A stretch of DNA of 14,659 nt from an uncultured Bacteroidales bacterium (lineage in GTDB: Bacteria; Bacteroidota; Bacteroidia; Bacteroidales; WCHB1-69), in contig CALECM010000096.1 of the NCBI GenBank assembly GCA_937949745.1, positions 1 to 14,659 on the forward strand, written 5' to 3'. Numbering within the stretch: position 1 is the stretch's first letter; each line of letters starts with the position of its first letter. Both the position numbers and the translations under genes were made by a program. The notes below the pieces were generated by a model that made no database searches, was not told the origin of the DNA, and was given only the letters and a program-made list of their open reading frames with translations. Shown here one piece after another: positions 13,837 through 14,659 of the stretch.

Positions 13837-14541
13837 ATGAAGAAAAAAGCTGTCTTTAACTGGAGTGGAGGAAAGGATTCTGCCCTTGCCCTTTATAAAA
13901 TATTACAATCGGATGAATATGACATCATCTCATTATTGACGACGGTTAACAAACAAAACAACCGTTCGTCGATGCATGGCATTCCCGTGGATTTACTGCG
14001 GTCTCAGGCCGACAGCATCGGTATCCCTCTTTATTTACTTGAATGTGATCCTGACGAAGAGATGGAAGGATATGAATACAGTATGTTACAGGCCATAGAA
14101 TATTTCAAAGCACAAGAGATTGCCTATTTTATATTTGGCGATATATTCCTGCATAACGTTCGCTCCTACCGGGAAAAACAACTGAATCCGCATGGCATAG
14201 AGGTAGTTGAACCTTTGTGGGATTTTACATCCGGTAAAGTTATGGAAGAATTTCTGGAATCCGGATTAAAAACCGTTGTCGTGACGACCATGGCGGATAT
14301 TCTGGATGATCAATATATCGGACGTGTTATCGACCGTGCGTTTGTAAATCGTTTACCTGCCGGCACAGACCCTTGCGGAGAAAACGGCGAATACCACACT
14401 TTTTGCTTTGACGGTCCTATATTCCGGTATCCAGTCCGCTACACTTTAAGAGTCCCGTTCCAATTCTCCAACACCGTTAATATGGAAAACGGAACAAAAC
14501 AAACCTTCCATTATTGGCTGGCGAATTTAAATCCGGAATGA
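13837..14541 (+). CDS. PP-loop ATPase of the DUF71 / diphthine-ammonia ligase-like family
   Basis: A 234-residue cytoplasmic ATP-pyrophosphatase-fold protein. The PP-loop NWSGGKDSALALY is at residues 8-20, followed by the family segments MHGIPVDLLRSQADSIGIPL, FIFGDIFLHNVRSYREKQL, VEPLWDF and the strongly conserved DPCGENGEYHTFCFDGPIF, which separates this family from other PP-loop enzymes. The eukaryotic and archaeal relatives amidate diphthine on elongation factor 2; bacteria do not make diphthamide, so the substrate here must differ and is unknown. I choose ATG 13837 over the in-frame TTG at 13825, since it gives MKKKAVFNWSGGKDS, the normal family start just before the PP-loop. The gene has its own promoter and follows the cupin gene by 214 bases. 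ATP-dependent adenylation of a carboxylate or amide is the likely chemistry. Confidence 0.85.
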   Translation: MKKKAVFNWSGGKDSALALYKILQSDEYDIISLLTTVNKQNNRSSMHGIPVDLLRSQADSIGIPLYLLECDPDEEMEGYEYSMLQAIEYFKAQEIAYFIFGDIFLHNVRSYREKQLNPHGIEVVEPLWDFTSGKVMEEFLESGLKTVVVTTMADILDDQYIGRVIDRAFVNRLPAGTDPCGENGEYHTFCFDGPIFRYPVRYTLRVPFQFSNTVNMENGTKQTFHYWLANLNPE

Positions 14542-14577
14542 TCCTTCTTACTTAGTGAACTATAAAAATAAAAAGCG

Positions 14578-14643
14578 ATGAAGGATCTGCATGTAAAAAC
14601 ATCATCTGAGTTATTAAATATTGAAATGAAATGGAGACCTTGA
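14578..14643 (+). CDS. Short ORF at the right edge, uncertain
   Basis: ATG at 14578 opens a 21-codon frame ending in TGA at 14641-14643, whose last base begins another ATG (TGATG) that runs off the window. It is too short to judge. It may be a leader frame coupled to a gene beyond the edge, or chance. Confidence 0.12.
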   Translation: MKDLHVKTSSELLNIEMKWRP

Positions 14644-14659
14644 TGTTATATTGCCAGCA

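Overview
The window looks like a chromosomal segment of an AT-rich member of the Bacteroidota, most likely Bacteroidales. The evidence is the protein families (DUF2147, DUF4377 lipoprotein, FISUMP domain, small aromatic-ending beta-barrel), the near absence of Shine-Dalgarno sequences, and several matches to the Bacteroidota -7 promoter element TAnnTTTG. It holds eleven protein-coding genes (the first cut by the left edge), one strong candidate structured RNA, and no IS elements, tRNAs, rRNAs or CRISPR arrays that I can see.

Layout. Positions 1-1007: ornithine carbamoyltransferase, 5' end outside the window, followed one base later by a secreted DUF2147 protein (1009-1425). Positions 1426-2052: a gene-free convergent gap holding a promoter, a folded RNA candidate (about 1673-1836) and three further hairpin/T-tract elements. 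Positions 2053-6006 (minus): a 1317-residue secreted repeat protein made of about 14 T5SS/PEP-CTERM-type repeats, an HYR-like domain and a C-terminal FISUMP domain. Positions 6272-7189 (plus): DUF5996 protein. Positions 7200-8216 (minus): DUF3795 zinc protein downstream of a small outer-membrane beta-barrel. Positions 8303-8650 (minus): DUF4377 lipoprotein. Positions 8801-10180 (minus): MATE efflux transporter. Positions 10613-12900 (plus): a two-gene operon of a triple-rhodanese protein and an EgtD-type histidine methyltransferase. Positions 13077-13622 (plus): cupin lipoprotein. Positions 13837-14541 (plus): PP-loop DUF71 / diphthine-ammonia-ligase-like protein.

The most informative unit is the operon at 10613-12900. 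A histidine N-alpha-trimethyltransferase five bases behind a multi-rhodanese protein whose only CGTGWR active-site loop lies in the last domain is the arrangement of the oxygen-independent ergothioneine pathway (EanA/EanB) known from green sulfur bacteria: histidine is methylated to hercynine, and an enzyme persulfide then puts sulfur directly on the imidazole. No oxygen-dependent partners (EgtB, EgtC, EgtE) lie in the window. The most unexplained element is the 1659-1836 RNA candidate: two stable hairpins, the second ending in a T-tract, have loops complementary to each other over three blocks totalling 20 base pairs, so it could be bistable or kissing. The other genes are mostly single transcription units for envelope or poorly characterised proteins and do not form one evident pathway.
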